From Acidobacteriaceae bacterium (lineage in GTDB: Bacteria > Acidobacteriota > Terriglobia > Bryobacterales > Bryobacteraceae), in contig JAFAYI010000031.1 in assembly GCA_019240475.1 (NCBI GenBank), positions 528,365 through 592,364 of the forward strand: 64,000 bases of DNA, given 5' to 3'. Positions 1-9,218 of the stretch are shown here, in pieces. The notes beneath the pieces were generated by a model. The model saw only the letters and a program-made list of their open reading frames with translations, had not been told where the DNA came from and did not search any database. Positions within the stretch are counted from its first letter, which is position 1, and each line of letters opens with the position of its first letter. A program made the position numbers and the translations under genes.

Positions 1-2240
1 TCACGCTAATTACGCGAAGCAATGGTGTATGGACTCCGGGAAGCCCACTTACCGGCAGTTTGCCCGCTAGCGGAACCGAGAACGTTACGAGCGTTGCGAT
101 ATCAGGCGATGGCCAGACCATCGCGTTTGGGTCGGCGACGGATAACACCTTAGGCGCAATTTGGGTATTCACGGCAAATGGGGGTAACTGGACGCAACAA
201 GGCGCCAAAATCGTTCCGAATGTGACCGCTTCTCCGTACAACATTAACTTTGGACAATCGGTGAGCCTTTCTGCCGACGGCAACACGATGCTCGTCGGCG
301 ATCCGGGCGACGGCGACACGATCGACGCAACCGGGCAGGCCTGGATCTATACGAGAACGGCAGGCGTGTGGTCGGAAACAGCCGAGCTGACCGGTTCCGA
401 CGCAGACGTCGCAGGCGCCTCCGGTCAAGGAACTTCAGTCGCGCTTTCGGCCGATGGGAATACTGCCGTTATCGGCGGGCCGGAGGATGGCGGGAGTGGC
501 GCACTCTGGGTATTTCAACAAAGCAATGGCTCTTGGCGCCAGCTTGCGAGCAAACTGGCGCCCTCTAATGGCGCGGGCGCCTGGTTCGGGTGGTCGCTAG
601 GTATGTCGGCGGACGGCAATACTGTCATTTCCGGTGGACGTTTCGCCAACGATTGGGCGGGCGCCACGTGGCTTTACTACGCATCGGGATTCAGCGCAGT
701 TCCGGGTCAGTTGTCGCAACTAACCGTGGCATCGGATGGGACCGTCATCGGTTTGAACGGCGGAGATGGCATCTTCGCTTATAACGCACAGCAGCAAGCA
801 TTCGCGGCGATGCCGGGAGCGCTGACGCAGATCGCCGCCGGATCCGCCACGTCGATTTGGGGCATCAACTCGCAGGAAGAAATTTTCGAGTGGGATGCGT
901 CCGCGCAGAGCTGGAAGCTCATACCCGGCGCACTAGCGCAAATTTCGGTCGGCGCCGATGGAGACGTGTGGGGCATCAACTCCCAACAGCAGATATATCA
1001 CTGGATCGCACAGTCCGCGAAGTGGCAGCAGATTCCGGGTGCATTGAAGCAGATCGCGGTGGGCTTCGACGGCGCCGTTTGGGGAGTAAACTCCGCCAAT
1101 GGCGTGTATCGTTTCAATCCGGGAGGCGGATACTTCGAACAGGCAGCCAGCACGATGGCGCAGGTTGCGGTGGGCGCCGACGGCGACGTGTGGGGACTCA
1201 ACAACCAGACCGCGTATCACTTCAACCGGCTCACGCAGGACTGGGACCAAACGACCGGGTCTTATTCACAGATCAGTGTCGGATTAGGGAACAATGTTTG
1301 GGCCACCGCGTCCGATGGAAGCGCCTTCCGGTTCGATGGGCAAGCCGGCGCATGGGTCGCGGTCCCCAGTGCTCCCCTTCATCAGATCTCCGCGGGCTCC
1401 AATGGCGCAGTGTGGGGCTTGGATAGCTCAGGCGGCATTTATCAATTCTCCGGCGCCACGCTTGCATCGTCTTCCGCGATCCAAGTGGCAGGGACGATGA
1501 AACAGATCGCCGCAGGCACGGACGGCAGCACGTGGGCTGTCGATGACAACAACCAAATTTACACGTACAACCCGCTTACCCAAGGCTGGACGAGCGTTCC
1601 AGGAGAATTGGCGCAAATTTCCGTTGGAACGGGTGAGACGGTTTGGGGCCTGAATTCAGACAGCCAGATCTATCGTTACGATGCAGCCTCGCAGACGTGG
1701 GAGTATATCCCCGGAAGCTTGATGCAGATCGCGGTGGGAGCAAAAGGAGACGTATGGGGCCTCAACGTAAACCAGCAGATCTATCACTACAATTCGGCCG
1801 CCCAGAGCTGGACGTGGATTCCAGGATCGTTGCAGCAGATTTCGGTGGGCGCCGATGGAGCTGTCTGGGGCGTTAACAATGCGAATGAGATCTACCAATT
1901 CAATGCCCTCATGCAGAGCTGGATTCACATCGCGGGCACGTTGAAGCAAATTGCCGTCGGGTCCGGGACAAATGTCTGGGGCATCAATGCGGAAGGGGGC
2001 GCCTATTACTACGATTCCGCAAGCAAGCAATGGCAATACGCACCCGGAGTTTTCTTGACGCAGATCGGAGTGGGTTTTGACGGCGCGGTTTTCGGCGTCG
2101 ACGCGGCGGGACAACTTTATCAATACAGCGCTGGGACGCAGACCTGGGCAATACTTCCGGGATCCGGCAGTGGTGTTGCGGTCGCATCCGATGCGGTCGC
2201 GTGGAACTGGAATCAGGCCGGCTCTACTTATCGATTCTGA
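1..2240 (+). CDS. Secreted-type beta-propeller protein with tectonin repeats (5' partial)
   Basis: The reading frame is open to the left edge, with no stop between base 3 and the TTG at 60, so the start lies outside the window. The N-terminal part visible here (to about base 690) has FG-GAP/kelch-like blades with recurring motifs such as SADGNT and WVF or WIY. From about 702 the protein becomes a run of roughly 37-residue tectonin-type repeats with the pattern PGxLxQIxVGxDGxVWGxN. Tectonin propellers in other organisms bind sugars or lipopolysaccharide; a role in surface binding here is inference. The protein ends in YRF shortly after the last repeat, and no anchor is visible. The next gene, at 2333, is convergent. 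Confidence 0.8.
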   Translation, partial: TLITRSNGVWTPGSPLTGSLPASGTENVTSVAISGDGQTIAFGSATDNTLGAIWVFTANGGNWTQQGAKIVPNVTASPYNINFGQSVSLSADGNTMLVGDPGDGDTIDATGQAWIYTRTAGVWSETAELTGSDADVAGASGQGTSVALSADGNTAVIGGPEDGGSGALWVFQQSNGSWRQLASKLAPSNGAGAWFGWSLGMSADGNTVISGGRFANDWAGATWLYYASGFSAVPGQLSQLTVASDGTVIGLNGGDGIFAYNAQQQAFAAMPGALTQIAAGSATSIWGINSQEEIFEWDASAQSWKLIPGALAQISVGADGDVWGINSQQQIYHWIAQSAKWQQIPGALKQIAVGFDGAVWGVNSANGVYRFNPGGGYFEQAASTMAQVAVGADGDVWGLNNQTAYHFNRLTQDWDQTTGSYSQISVGLGNNVWATASDGSAFRFDGQAGAWVAVPSAPLHQISAGSNGAVWGLDSSGGIYQFSGATLASSSAIQVAGTMKQIAAGTDGSTWAVDDNNQIYTYNPLTQGWTSVPGELAQISVGTGETVWGLNSDSQIYRYDAASQTWEYIPGSLMQIAVGAKGDVWGLNVNQQIYHYNSAAQSWTWIPGSLQQISVGADGAVWGVNNANEIYQFNALMQSWIHIAGTLKQIAVGSGTNVWGINAEGGAYYYDSASKQWQYAPGVFLTQIGVGFDGAVFGVDAAGQLYQYSAGTQTWAILPGSGSGVAVASDAVAWNWNQAGSTYRF
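702..2237 (+). repeat. Fourteen ~111-bp tectonin coding repeats
   Basis: About fourteen consecutive units of 36-39 codons, each opening near P/A-G-x-L-x-Q-I and carrying a VWG(I/V/L)N block, lie inside the partial propeller gene. The units diverge at the DNA level, so this is an old protein repeat and not a recent tandem array. Confidence 0.8.
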
Positions 2241-2332
2241 TTCCGCGACTGGCGTGCTCCTAATTACGACTGACGGAGAAACAACCTACCTGTGTGCAAG
2301 AGGAGATGGGCTCTAAAAGCGCATCGTGGCAT

Positions 2333-3199
2333 TTACCAATAGTTTTCACGGGCGCCCTGGAGAAGTTGACGGGAGCGCTCGACGGAGGCGTAGAAGCGGT
2401 TGGCGGTTTCGAGTGAGGGGGCGTCGGGGAGGATGGAGACCTCGAGGCCGCAGTGTTGTTCGAGAAAGCGGACGAGACGCGCGGCGGAAAGGGCGCCCCA
2501 GTCTGCATCATGGAACCAGCCGCTGGTTTGGAAGCCGCGATTGAAGATGGGATGGAAGCCGGTAAAGTTCACCTCGATGACTAGGAAGCCAGAGGCGGGA
2601 GTGCGCGCGATGTCCCAGCCGCAGAGCGAGCCGGCGACGATGGCATCCGGAAGACGATCGAGGATGGACTGAACGAAGGCGTTGGGCGCGTCGCGTTCGC
2701 CCGGGATGTCGCCCTTCCCGTAGCGATGGAAGGTGAGGTCTTCGACGATGCGGGCTTCGAATGAATGCACGCGGTATTCGGTTGCGATGGGAACGCGATC
2801 CTGCACGATCCATGTTTCGTCCAGGAGGCTGGCAGGTTGGCGGTCGCCGGAGGAATCGCCGAGCGTGGGCTTAATGAAGCTAGCGCCGTTCGATCGGGAG
2901 AGGCCGCGCGTGGCGGGCATGCAACCGGGCGAGTAGTGATTCAGGACGAGAGCTTGGATGAGTTTATGTTCGAGGCTCCAATTGAAAACGCGGTGCTCAT
3001 CGAAGCCGAGCTCGCGATAGATGTGGCGAATGAAAGTGACCGGGAAACTGCCCCAGATGCCCTCCGAGAGATCGCCAATTTCGGAGACGGCCAGGCGTAG
3101 GGGCCGGCCGGGCGTGGCGAGGCGGCGCTGAGAGGCGAAGGCATCGATGGCGGCGATGGTGGCGGATACTTCGCGGATTTCGAGATCGGACCAGCTCAC
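2333..3199 (-). CDS. ATP-grasp-like protein
   Basis: The 288-residue protein carries a RimK-like ATP-grasp signature: FIKP at 108-111 (candidate ATP lysine), EYRVH at 141-145, GWDIAR at 194-199 and VIEVN at 207-211, matching the G-x-D ... E-x-N metal-binding pattern of carboxylate-amine ligases. The usual family reaction is ATP-dependent acyl-phosphate formation and ligation to an amine or thiol. The substrate is unknown. It starts with GTG two bases after the stop of the 2OG-oxygenase gene and is the last gene of the operon that begins at 7355. No small precursor-peptide ORF is visible in the 92 bases downstream. The family call is from motifs only. Confidence 0.65.
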   Translation of the reverse strand: MSWSDLEIREVSATIAAIDAFASQRRLATPGRPLRLAVSEIGDLSEGIWGSFPVTFIRHIYRELGFDEHRVFNWSLEHKLIQALVLNHYSPGCMPATRGLSRSNGASFIKPTLGDSSGDRQPASLLDETWIVQDRVPIATEYRVHSFEARIVEDLTFHRYGKGDIPGERDAPNAFVQSILDRLPDAIVAGSLCGWDIARTPASGFLVIEVNFTGFHPIFNRGFQTSGWFHDADWGALSAARLVRFLEQHCGLEVSILPDAPSLETANRFYASVERSRQLLQGARENYW

Positions 3200-3201
3200 G
3201 C

Positions 3202-3906
3202 CTACTGCCTGTAGTTGGGATCGAAGGAGGGCGCGGGCTTCTTCGAATACAAGTAGGGATCGAGATTTTGCTCGGTGGCGAAGCGGGCTTGCGGGAGATC
3301 GAAGGTCATGACGAGGTTGATTCGATCTTCGACGCCCTGGACGGGGCAGACGCTATGGAGGCAGCGGTCGCCACGCATGAGGAGCAGCAGGCCTTGCGCG
3401 GGAGTGACGAGCGCGCGCTTGCGCGAGATCCGAAGAAGCGGCGGCCATTGCAGGAGGGAATCGAGCCAGCGCTGGAGGCGCGTGTCTTTCCAGCGGCCGA
3501 GGTGGATTCGGTAGCCGGGGTACATTTCGGTTTCGCCCCCCGAGACGGTGTTGAGGTAAAGAATGGCGGTCACGGCGTTGCGGTCGTAATGCCAGCGGTA
3601 TTCGCCGCCGGGGGGCGTGACGTTGACGTTGACGCTAGCGGCGCGGTTGCGGAGAGGCGCGAGGCGAGGGCCGAAGTTGCCTTTGACGATTTGTTCGACG
3701 TCGCGATAGATATCCACGAGCGATGGGAACGAGTCGTGGACGACGTCGCCATCGATGACGTAGTAGCGGAGGGAGCGGCCCGCGACTTCGCGATGGATGA
3801 GGGGGAGCGCGTGGGACTGTTGAAACTCGCGAACGGAGGCGAGGATCTCTTCGCAGGCGGCGCGCGAGAGATAACCAGGGATCAGGCGAAGGATTTCTGA
3901 ATTCAA
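3202..3906 (-). CDS. 2OG-Fe(II) oxygenase, prolyl-4-hydroxylase-like
   Basis: The 234-residue protein has the full non-haem iron triad of the double-stranded beta-helix oxygenases: H106-x-D108 in WHYDRN, distal H184 in CLHSV, and R195 as the likely 2-oxoglutarate carboxylate ligand in DRINLV. YLN at 117-119 and GGETEMYP at 123-130 are typical of P4H-like enzymes. It should hydroxylate a peptide, amino acid or small molecule using O2 and 2-oxoglutarate. The start is a TTG overlapping the TGA of the upstream glycosyltransferase (TTGA), and the ATP-grasp gene follows after 2 bases, so the three are translationally coupled. Confidence 0.8.
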   Translation of the reverse strand: MNSEILRLIPGYLSRAACEEILASVREFQQSHALPLIHREVAGRSLRYYVIDGDVVHDSFPSLVDIYRDVEQIVKGNFGPRLAPLRNRAASVNVNVTPPGGEYRWHYDRNAVTAILYLNTVSGGETEMYPGYRIHLGRWKDTRLQRWLDSLLQWPPLLRISRKRALVTPAQGLLLLMRGDRCLHSVCPVQGVEDRINLVMTFDLPQARFATEQNLDPYLYSKKPAPSFDPNYRQ

Positions 3907-4934
3907 AACAACTCTGCCAGGGCCGATTTTACACCGGAGGCGAAGGCGGCCCAGTCGTGGAAGCGGTCGAGAGCGGCGGAGATGGCTTGCCGGCGGAGCG
4001 CGAATTTTTCAGGCGGCCAGGAGAGCGCATCGAGAATGGCGGCTTGCTGTTGGGGGATGTCGAGGGGTTCGATCAGGATGGCATGTTCGAGAACGTGGTC
4101 GTCGATGCCGGAGGCGCGAGTGGTGATGGGGACACATCCGCAATGCATAGCTTCGAGGAGAGAGCCCATCTGGCCTTCTTCATAGGTGGGGATGTAGGCG
4201 AATCTGCAGCGGCCGAGGATATCGGCGTAGGCGGGTAAATGGGAATCGATCCAGCCGTGATAGACGATGTTGCCGGTATTGCGGGCGGCGAGCAGGCGAT
4301 CCCAGGGAGGCTCGATGGCGCCGATGACGTGAAGCGAACTGCCGGGCGGGTTGAGAGGCGGCCAGGCATCGAGCACATCCATGAAGCCTTTGCGGAGGCC
4401 GCATTGGGTTGCGACGTAGCAGAGATCGTTTCGCTTGGGAAGCGCGGCGGCGCGCGAGTAGAGGGCGCGATCGACGGAGTAATTGAGCAGGCGGAGTTTG
4501 GGACGCCATTCGGGCGCGAAGGTTTCGAGCGTGCAGGAGTTGCCGACCACAAGCACGAGATCGGCATTGCGCATGGTGGCGGCGTGATCGAAGTGAGACG
4601 GCGGGAAATCCCAAACGGGAAGTGGAACGTTGAAGCGAGCGGCGAGCGAGTGGAGGAGACCGCGGCGGCGGTCGGGGTCTGAGACGGCGTAGAAGGCGAT
4701 GCGTTTTTGAAAGCGATTGGCTTCGGCGATGGGCAGATAGTTCCAGAAGTGGCCGATGTAGAGATCGGCAGCGAGGCCGCTGGGCCGATCCTCCGCGTCG
4801 AGATAAGTGACGGGGCCGAATTCGCGGAGGGCATCGTAGAGATGGCTTGCGATCTGGCCGGCGGAGTGGTTCAGAAGGGGCGCGGCGCGCCGCGGATCGA
4901 AGTAGGACGTGAAGTAAGCGAGGACGGAATGCAT
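3903..4934 (-). CDS. Glycosyltransferase, GT4/GT-B type
   Basis: The 343-residue protein ends in a GT-B retaining glycosyltransferase domain. The hallmark is the E-x7-E region around TYEEGQMGSLLEAMHCG, followed by the donor-site stretch PITTRASGIDD. The N-terminal Rossmann half is less conserved. It probably transfers an activated sugar to an unknown acceptor in the cytoplasm. It lies 11 bases downstream of serS on the same strand and overlaps the oxygenase gene, so it likely shares the citrate synthase-serS transcript. Confidence 0.75.
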   Translation of the reverse strand: MHSVLAYFTSYFDPRRAAPLLNHSAGQIASHLYDALREFGPVTYLDAEDRPSGLAADLYIGHFWNYLPIAEANRFQKRIAFYAVSDPDRRRGLLHSLAARFNVPLPVWDFPPSHFDHAATMRNADLVLVVGNSCTLETFAPEWRPKLRLLNYSVDRALYSRAAALPKRNDLCYVATQCGLRKGFMDVLDAWPPLNPPGSSLHVIGAIEPPWDRLLAARNTGNIVYHGWIDSHLPAYADILGRCRFAYIPTYEEGQMGSLLEAMHCGCVPITTRASGIDDHVLEHAILIEPLDIPQQQAAILDALSWPPEKFALRRQAISAALDRFHDWAAFASGVKSALAELF

Positions 4935-4945
4935 CCCGAGCGGGA

Positions 4946-6217
4946 TCAGACTAGCGAGCCGCTTTCGGGGACGATGCGTTCGGCGCGGAGATAGGGTTGG
5001 AGCGCGGGCGGGATGAGCACGGAGCCATCCGCCTGTTGATAGTTTTCGACGATGGCGGCCCAGGTACGGCCCACGGCGAGGCCGCTGCCATTGAGGGTGT
5101 GAACGAATTCGGCTTTACCCTTTCCGGACTTCATGCGGATCTGGGCGCGGCGGGCCTGAAAGGCTTCGAAGTTGGAGCAGGACGAGATCTCTTTGTAGGC
5201 GTTCAGTCCGGGGAGCCAGACTTCGATGTCATAGGTCTTGGCCGAGCTGAAGCCGGTATCATCGGCGGCGAGCCTTATGGTGCGGTAAGCGAGGCCGAGG
5301 CGCTGTAGAACATTTTCGGCATCGCGCGTGAGCCGCTCGTGCTGCTCATTCGAATGATCGGGGTGGGTGAATTTGACGAGCTCGACCTTTTGAAACTGGT
5401 GCTGGCGAATGATGCCGCGAACATCGCGGCCGTAGGAGCCGGCCTCGCTTCGGAAATTGGAGCTGTAGGCGCAGAATGAGACGGGAAGTGCGTCGGCATT
5501 TAGAGTCTCGTCACGGAATAAGTTCGTTACCTGAACCTCGGCCGTGGGGGCCAACCAGAGTTCGTGGCCTTCGCACTTAAAGAGATCTTCAGCGAATTTG
5601 GGCATCTGACCCGTACCGTAGAGGCTGGCGTAGTTGACCAGAAAGGGCGGGAAGACTTCGCGGTAGCCATGCTCGGTGGTGTGGAGGTCGAGCATGAAGT
5701 TGGCCAGAGCGCGTTCGAGGCGAGCGCCGAGGCCGGAATAGAAGGCGAAGCGGGCGCCGGAGACTTTGGCGGCGCGTTCGAGATCGAGGATGCCAAGGGC
5801 AGTCCCGAGGTCCCAGTGGGCTTTGGGGGTGAAAGAGAATTCCGGGGGCGCGCCCCAGCGGCGGATTTCTTCACTGTGGGAGTTGACGTCGGGTTGCGTG
5901 AGGTTGGGAATGGTCTTGAGAAGATCTTGAAATTCGCGGTCGACCGCCGCCACTTGTTCATCCTTGTCCCGGATGAGGTCGGCGTTCATGCGCGCTTTTT
6001 GCTGCAACACGGTAGTGTCTTGACCCTCTTTGCGGAGCTTTGCGATCCCTGCAGTCATCTGGTTGCGCTCCGCCTTTAACTGTTCGCTGTCGGTGATCCA
6101 TTGACGCCGGCGGCGATCGAGTTCCTGGAAAGCTTCGAGATCGAGCGTGTAGCCGCGGGTCGAGAGACGCTCCCGGACCGTATCGAGATTGTTGCGGAAG
6201 AAATTGAGATCGTGCAT
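4946..6217 (-). CDS. serS: Seryl-tRNA synthetase
   Basis: At 423 residues this is a full-length class II seryl-tRNA synthetase, charging tRNA-Ser with serine. Residues 1-105 form the charged antiparallel coiled coil that grips the tRNA long arm. Class II motif 2 is FRSEAGSYGRDVRG at about 255-268, with RQHQFQKVELVKF following. Motif 3 is GLAVGRTWAAIVENYQ near residues 377-392, with the usual LIPPALQPYL tail. It starts with ATG 10 bases after the citrate synthase stop, an unusual operon partner. Confidence 0.97.
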   Translation of the reverse strand: MHDLNFFRNNLDTVRERLSTRGYTLDLEAFQELDRRRRQWITDSEQLKAERNQMTAGIAKLRKEGQDTTVLQQKARMNADLIRDKDEQVAAVDREFQDLLKTIPNLTQPDVNSHSEEIRRWGAPPEFSFTPKAHWDLGTALGILDLERAAKVSGARFAFYSGLGARLERALANFMLDLHTTEHGYREVFPPFLVNYASLYGTGQMPKFAEDLFKCEGHELWLAPTAEVQVTNLFRDETLNADALPVSFCAYSSNFRSEAGSYGRDVRGIIRQHQFQKVELVKFTHPDHSNEQHERLTRDAENVLQRLGLAYRTIRLAADDTGFSSAKTYDIEVWLPGLNAYKEISSCSNFEAFQARRAQIRMKSGKGKAEFVHTLNGSGLAVGRTWAAIVENYQQADGSVLIPPALQPYLRAERIVPESGSLV

Positions 6218-6227
6218 TCCAGGGGAG

Positions 6228-7355
6228 TTAGGAACGCTGGTCGATGGGAATCCACTTCTGGCCGTCGGGCGCGCCGGTGTAGTCGGCGCGGGGGCGGATG
6301 AGGCGATTGTTCTTGTACTGTTCGAGGATGTGCGCGGTCCAGCCGGACATGCGGCTGACGGCGAAGATAGGGGTGAACAGATCGACAGGGATGCCGAGGG
6401 AGTAGTAAGTAGAGGCGGAGTAGAAATCGACGTTGGCGTTGAGACGTTTGAGCTCGCGCACGGTGTGTTCGACGCGCGAGGATTTTTCGAATAAGTCGGC
6501 GTGACCGGTGCGGCGGCCGAGTTCTTCGCTCATTTTCTTGAGATGAATGGCGCGGGGATCGAGGACGTGATAGACGCGATGGCCGAAGCCGGGGATCTTC
6601 ACTTTGTTTTCGAGGTCGCGCTTAATTCGCTCGACAGCGTCGGCGGGGGACTTGGTGGAGAGCAGAAGCTGAATGACCGCTTCGTTGGCGCCGCCGTGCA
6701 GAGGACCTTTGAGAGCGCCGATGGCGGAGGTGACGGCGGAGTAGATGTCGGACAGGGTGGCGGCGGTGACGCGGCCGGCGAAGGTGGAGGCGTTGAGCTC
6801 GTGATCGGCGTGAAGGATGAGGGCAACATCGAAGACGCGCTCCATCACGTCGTCGGGCTTGGCGCCGGTGAGGGTGTAGAGGAAATTCGCGGCGTAACCG
6901 AGCTGGGGGTCGCCGGGCAGGGCGGGCATCCGGTTGCGGAGACGATCGAAGGTGGTAACCAGGGTCGAGATGCGCGCCATCAGCTTGACGGCTTTTTTGA
7001 CGCTCGCGTCATAGGAGTTATCGCGGGCGAGCGGGTCATAGAGGCTCAGCATGGACACGGCGGTGCGAAGCACGTCCATGGGAAGAGCGTCCTTGGGGGC
7101 GGCTTTAAGGAAGGCGATGACTTCGGCGGGGAGGTCGCGTTCGGCGACCAGCGAAGATTTCAGCTCATTGAGCTGAGCGCGGGTGGGAAGCTTGCCGTTC
7201 CAGAGGAGGTAAATGACTTCTTCGAAGGTGGCTTCTTCGGCGAGAGTGTTGACGTTGTAGCCGAAATAGCTGAGGATTCCGCGATCGCCATCGATAAAGC
7301 AGATCTGCGATGAGGTAGCGACTACGCCTTCGAGACCGGCTGTTGCACTCGGCAT
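6228..7355 (-). CDS. gltA: Citrate synthase (type II short form; 2-methylcitrate synthase possible)
   Basis: The 375-residue protein matches short bacterial citrate synthases, which condense oxaloacetate with acetyl-CoA at the entry of the TCA cycle. Visible motifs are LHADHELNASTFAGR at 181-195, GPLHGGANE at 217-225 with the catalytic His, GFGHRVYHVLDPRA near 257-270, and VDFYSA with the likely catalytic Asp near 312. Short forms also include 2-methylcitrate synthases, and no prp genes are nearby to favour that reading. It is the first gene of a five-gene minus-strand operon and is divergent from the epimerase at 7513. Confidence 0.93.
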   Translation of the reverse strand: MPSATAGLEGVVATSSQICFIDGDRGILSYFGYNVNTLAEEATFEEVIYLLWNGKLPTRAQLNELKSSLVAERDLPAEVIAFLKAAPKDALPMDVLRTAVSMLSLYDPLARDNSYDASVKKAVKLMARISTLVTTFDRLRNRMPALPGDPQLGYAANFLYTLTGAKPDDVMERVFDVALILHADHELNASTFAGRVTAATLSDIYSAVTSAIGALKGPLHGGANEAVIQLLLSTKSPADAVERIKRDLENKVKIPGFGHRVYHVLDPRAIHLKKMSEELGRRTGHADLFEKSSRVEHTVRELKRLNANVDFYSASTYYSLGIPVDLFTPIFAVSRMSGWTAHILEQYKNNRLIRPRADYTGAPDGQKWIPIDQRS

Positions 7356-7512
7356 GAATCTGTGATTTTCACTCCCGCTTTGATTCTATAACTTGGGGGG
7401 AGAGGCGCCACGGCGGGGATACTGAGAGGGATTTGGACGGCGCGGCAGAGCGATACAGCGATGCTAGAGTGAGTCTTTTACAGATGAGTAAGAGAGTTCG
7501 CGAGAGGTACGA

Positions 7513-8499
7513 TTGCGCTGCTTCGTGAGCGGATGCGCCGGTTTCATCGGAAGCCACCTGGTGGACCGGCTGCTGTCGCTCGGGCACGAGGTAGCGGGAT
7601 TCGACAATCTGTCGACCGGGCGCACGCAGTTTATGGCGGAGGCTCTGCGGAATCCGCGATTTCGATTTGCCGAGGGCGATCTGCTGGAAACGGACGCCAC
7701 GGCGCGAGCGATGGCGGATTGCGAGTTTGTCTTTCATCTGGCGGCCAATGCGGATGTGCGGTTTGGGACCGAGCATCCGACCAGAGACCTGCAGCAGAAT
7801 ACAATCGCCACCGTGCATGTCTTGGAAGCGATGCGCGAGACCAGAGCAAAGCGCATTGCGTTCGCTTCGACGGGTTCGATCTACGGCGAGGCGCAAGTTT
7901 TTCCGACGCCCGAGAATCACCCGCTGCCGCGGCAGACGTCGCTCTATGGGGCATCGAAGCTCGGGGCGGAAGGATTTATCGAGGCATATTGCGAAGGCTT
8001 CGGCATGCAGGGCTACATCTTCCGGTTCGTTTCCATATTGGGCGAGCGTTACACGCACGGGCATGTTTTCGATTTCGTCGGACAGTTACAAGAGCATCCC
8101 GAGTTTCTGCGCGTGTTAGGAGACGGGAAGCAGCGTAAGTCGTACTTATATGTGCAGGACTGCTTGGATGGGATTTTAGCCGCGGTCGAAAATAGCCGGG
8201 CAAAAGTTACGGTATTGAACTTAGGCACCGATCAGTATTGCGAAGTAAATCAATCGATCGAGTGGATAACGGAGGAGATGAACGTCCGGCCGGAGCTGAT
8301 ATATGCAGGCGGAGAAAGGGGATGGATTGGAGACAATCCGTTTATTTTTCTGGACTGTTCGGCGGCGCGAGCGCTGGGCTGGCGACCGAAGGCGAGCATT
8401 AAAGAAGGAGTGGCGCGAACAGTGCGCTACCTGAGGGAGCATCCGGAGTTGTTCGGGGCGCGCGAGGGTGGGTTCTTGCGGGCGGGAGGAAGCGCTTGA
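7513..8499 (+). CDS. NAD-dependent sugar epimerase/dehydratase
   Basis: The 328-residue extended short-chain dehydrogenase has the Rossmann motif GCAGFIGSH at residues 7-15, FDNLSTGR, the substrate-site STGSIYGE, and YGASKLGAE containing the YxxxK catalytic pair. It resembles nucleotide-sugar 4-epimerases and 4,6-dehydratases. Start choice: TTG at 7513, preceded by AGAGG at 7503-7507, with the Rossmann motif starting within 7 residues. It overlaps the next gene by 4 bases. Together with the nucleotidyltransferase it should make an activated sugar for a surface glycan; the exact sugar cannot be read from the sequence. Confidence 0.88.
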   Translation: MRCFVSGCAGFIGSHLVDRLLSLGHEVAGFDNLSTGRTQFMAEALRNPRFRFAEGDLLETDATARAMADCEFVFHLAANADVRFGTEHPTRDLQQNTIATVHVLEAMRETRAKRIAFASTGSIYGEAQVFPTPENHPLPRQTSLYGASKLGAEGFIEAYCEGFGMQGYIFRFVSILGERYTHGHVFDFVGQLQEHPEFLRVLGDGKQRKSYLYVQDCLDGILAAVENSRAKVTVLNLGTDQYCEVNQSIEWITEEMNVRPELIYAGGERGWIGDNPFIFLDCSAARALGWRPKASIKEGVARTVRYLREHPELFGAREGGFLRAGGSA

Positions 8500-9218
8500 T
8501 CGAGAAATTGCCGTGCGCGATTCTTTGCGGCGGGCTTGCGACCAGGCTGCGGCCGGTGACGGAGAAGATTCCGAAGTCGTTGATAGACATTTGCGGCGAG
8601 CCATTTGCCGCGCATCAGCTCCGGCTGCTGAGGAATAACGGCATTGAACGAGCGGTGCTGTGCGTGGGATATCTGGGCAGGATGGTGGCCGAGTTTGTGG
8701 GTGACGGATCGCGATTTGGAGTGAGCGTCGGTTATTCGTTTGACGGAGAGCAGCCGTTGGGGACAGCGGGCGCGATTCGAAAGGCGCTGCCGCTGTTGGC
8801 GCAAACGGCGGGCGATTCGTTCTTTGTGTTGTATGGGGATTCGTATCTGCCTTGCGATTACCGAGCGGTGGGCGCGGCGTTCGAGGCTTCGGGAGCGCAA
8901 GGATTGATGACGATTTACAGGAATTTCGACAGCTTCGATTCAAGCAATGTGGAAGCGGCGGGCGCGCGGATTCTGCGGTATGACAAGCGGAATCGGACGC
9001 CGGCCATGCAGTACATCGATTATGGGTTGGGGGTGTTCCGGCGGGCGGCGTTCGAGCGCGTGCCGGAGGGGAAGCACTATGATCTGGCTGCGATTTACCA
9101 GGAACTGCTGGCGCAGGAAGAGTTGGCGGCTTTCGAAGTGACCGAGCGTTTTTACGAAATCGGGTCGGTGCAGGGGATCGAGGACTTGAAGGCGTATTTG
9201 GGATGCGCAGGATCTTAG
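8496..9218 (+). CDS. Sugar-1-phosphate nucleotidyltransferase (HddC/RfbA-like)
   Basis: The 240-residue protein begins with the nucleotidyltransferase signature ILCGGLATRLRPVTEKIPKS and has the expected GTAGAIR and YGDSY metal-site motifs. Such enzymes couple an NTP to a sugar 1-phosphate to form an NDP-sugar. The resemblance is to the D-glycero-manno-heptose-1-phosphate guanylyltransferase group, but substrate specificity is not certain. The TTG start overlaps the epimerase stop by 4 bases (TTGA). Its end overlaps the convergent methyltransferase gene by 4 bases. Confidence 0.85.
   Translation: MIEKLPCAILCGGLATRLRPVTEKIPKSLIDICGEPFAAHQLRLLRNNGIERAVLCVGYLGRMVAEFVGDGSRFGVSVGYSFDGEQPLGTAGAIRKALPLLAQTAGDSFFVLYGDSYLPCDYRAVGAAFEASGAQGLMTIYRNFDSFDSSNVEAAGARILRYDKRNRTPAMQYIDYGLGVFRRAAFERVPEGKHYDLAAIYQELLAQEELAAFEVTERFYEIGSVQGIEDLKAYLGCAGS

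Noticed and set aside
2241..2332. A RiPP precursor peptide for the ATP-grasp/2OG-oxygenase operon
   Set aside because: The gap is 92 bases with no start codon and ribosome-binding site pair giving a plausible core peptide.
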